Source: Gp13-AA77 sp036521995 (GTDB lineage Bacteria > Acidobacteriota > Terriglobia > UBA7540). From it: DNA of 43,803 bases. Below the pieces are notes generated by a model, which was given only the letters and a program-made list of their open reading frames with translations, had not been told where the DNA came from and searched no databases. The DNA lies in the NCBI GenBank assembly GCA_036521995.1, contig DATDGR010000270.1, positions 1 to 43,803 of the forward strand, read 5' to 3'. This document shows, piece by piece, positions 43,661 to 43,803 of the stretch; position 1 is the first letter of the stretch; each line of letters begins with the position of its first letter. A program made the position numbers and the translations under genes.

Positions 43661-43795
43661 CTAGTACTGCAGTACGGGCGGTTTCACGGTAAACTGAATG
43701 TGCAGGCTGAAAGCCCCACCCGTCACCTCGTCGAGGTGAGCGTCGACGAGATCCTGAGCGCCTTCCAGATCAGCGTTGGTCGAAATGCGATTCAT
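43661..43795 (-). CDS. RiPP precursor peptide with double-glycine leader
   Basis: A 44-residue frame from ATG 43793-43795 to TAG 43661-43663. The leader is acidic and helical-looking (DLEGAQDLVDAHLDEV) and ends in VTGG, the cut site of C39 peptidases. The 17-residue core reads AFSLHIQFTVKPPVLQY, rich in aromatics (two Phe, one His, one C-terminal Tyr) with two Pro. It is directly upstream of the radical SAM maturase and the operon ends with a C39 exporter, as expected for a substrate. No Shine-Dalgarno is visible in the 8 bases before the window edge, so the true start may be further upstream and the leader longer. Confidence 0.85.
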   Translation of the reverse strand: MNRISTNADLEGAQDLVDAHLDEVTGGAFSLHIQFTVKPPVLQY

Positions 43796-43803
43796 GACTT
43801 GCT

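Noticed and set aside
1..43803. Scan for tRNA, rRNA, CRISPR arrays, prophage or insertion sequences
   Set aside because: No cloverleaf-like or repeat-spacer pattern, no integrase or transposase motifs were recognised by eye; small RNAs cannot be excluded without covariance searches.

Overview
The window is GC-rich, gene-dense bacterial chromosome, about 40 genes with short gaps. No rRNA, tRNA, phage or insertion sequence was recognised. The most likely source is an Acidobacteriota (Terriglobia-like) genome, an inference from a MacB/ADOP-type permease plus a remnant of a second, period-7 (heptanucleotide) intergenic repeats, FHA-GAF-PP2C signalling, a phosphodiesterase-TPR fusion, and two paralogous exported proteins with a PEP-CTERM-like tail. 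No taxonomic marker was available to confirm this.

Layout. 1-6.4 kb: partial ArsR regulator, flavin reductase-like oxidoreductase, ROK sugar kinase divergent from a secreted GH3/PA14 glycosidase, and malate dehydrogenase. 6.4-7.0 kb: BrnT/BrnA toxin-antitoxin locus with a frameshifted toxin. 7.0-9.8 kb: cytoplasmic and exported cyclophilins and an M19 dipeptidase. 9.8-18.0 kb: repeat-bearing gap, FHA-GAF-PP2C phosphatase, HAD hydrolase, PolX, and a histidine kinase with a sigma54-type response regulator. 18.0-22.0 kb: mannose-1-phosphate guanylyltransferase, phosphohexomutase (together the GDP-mannose route) and an M48 protease. 22.0-25.0 kb: hbd-crt-nusB operon and a VapBC pair whose toxin is also frameshifted. 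25.4-30.4 kb: an orphan membrane protein, then a heme operon on the minus strand (cytochrome c assembly-like protein, hemA, hemC, hemD). 30.5-38.3 kb: phosphodiesterase-TPR protein with a sulfotransferase, two paralogous surface proteins, and the ADOP permease.

38.7-43.8 kb is the most interesting part: a compact minus-strand RiPP (ribosomally made, post-translationally modified peptide) operon. In transcription order it encodes (1) an unlisted 44-residue precursor with a double-glycine leader and a 17-residue aromatic-rich core, (2) a hairpin, (3) a radical SAM/SPASM peptide maturase of the cyclophane-forming type, (4) a HExxH peptide-modification protein (putative alpha-ketoglutarate-dependent beta-hydroxylase), (5) a 71-residue single-pass protein resembling only the N-terminal stub of an HlyD-type adaptor, and (6) an ABC exporter with an N-terminal C39 leader peptidase. 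The parts fit a make-modify-cleave-export pathway for a crosslinked, probably hydroxylated peptide. The precursor lies at the window edge, so its start and the promoter are not fully visible.

Secondary signals: both type II toxins are broken by single-base changes in homopolymers while their antitoxins are intact; brnT has a promoter over a direct repeat that would give a near-leaderless mRNA; a TGCTGGGTT-box repeat occurs at two distant loci; and heptanucleotide arrays occur at several gene ends, one supplying the C-terminus of a protein.
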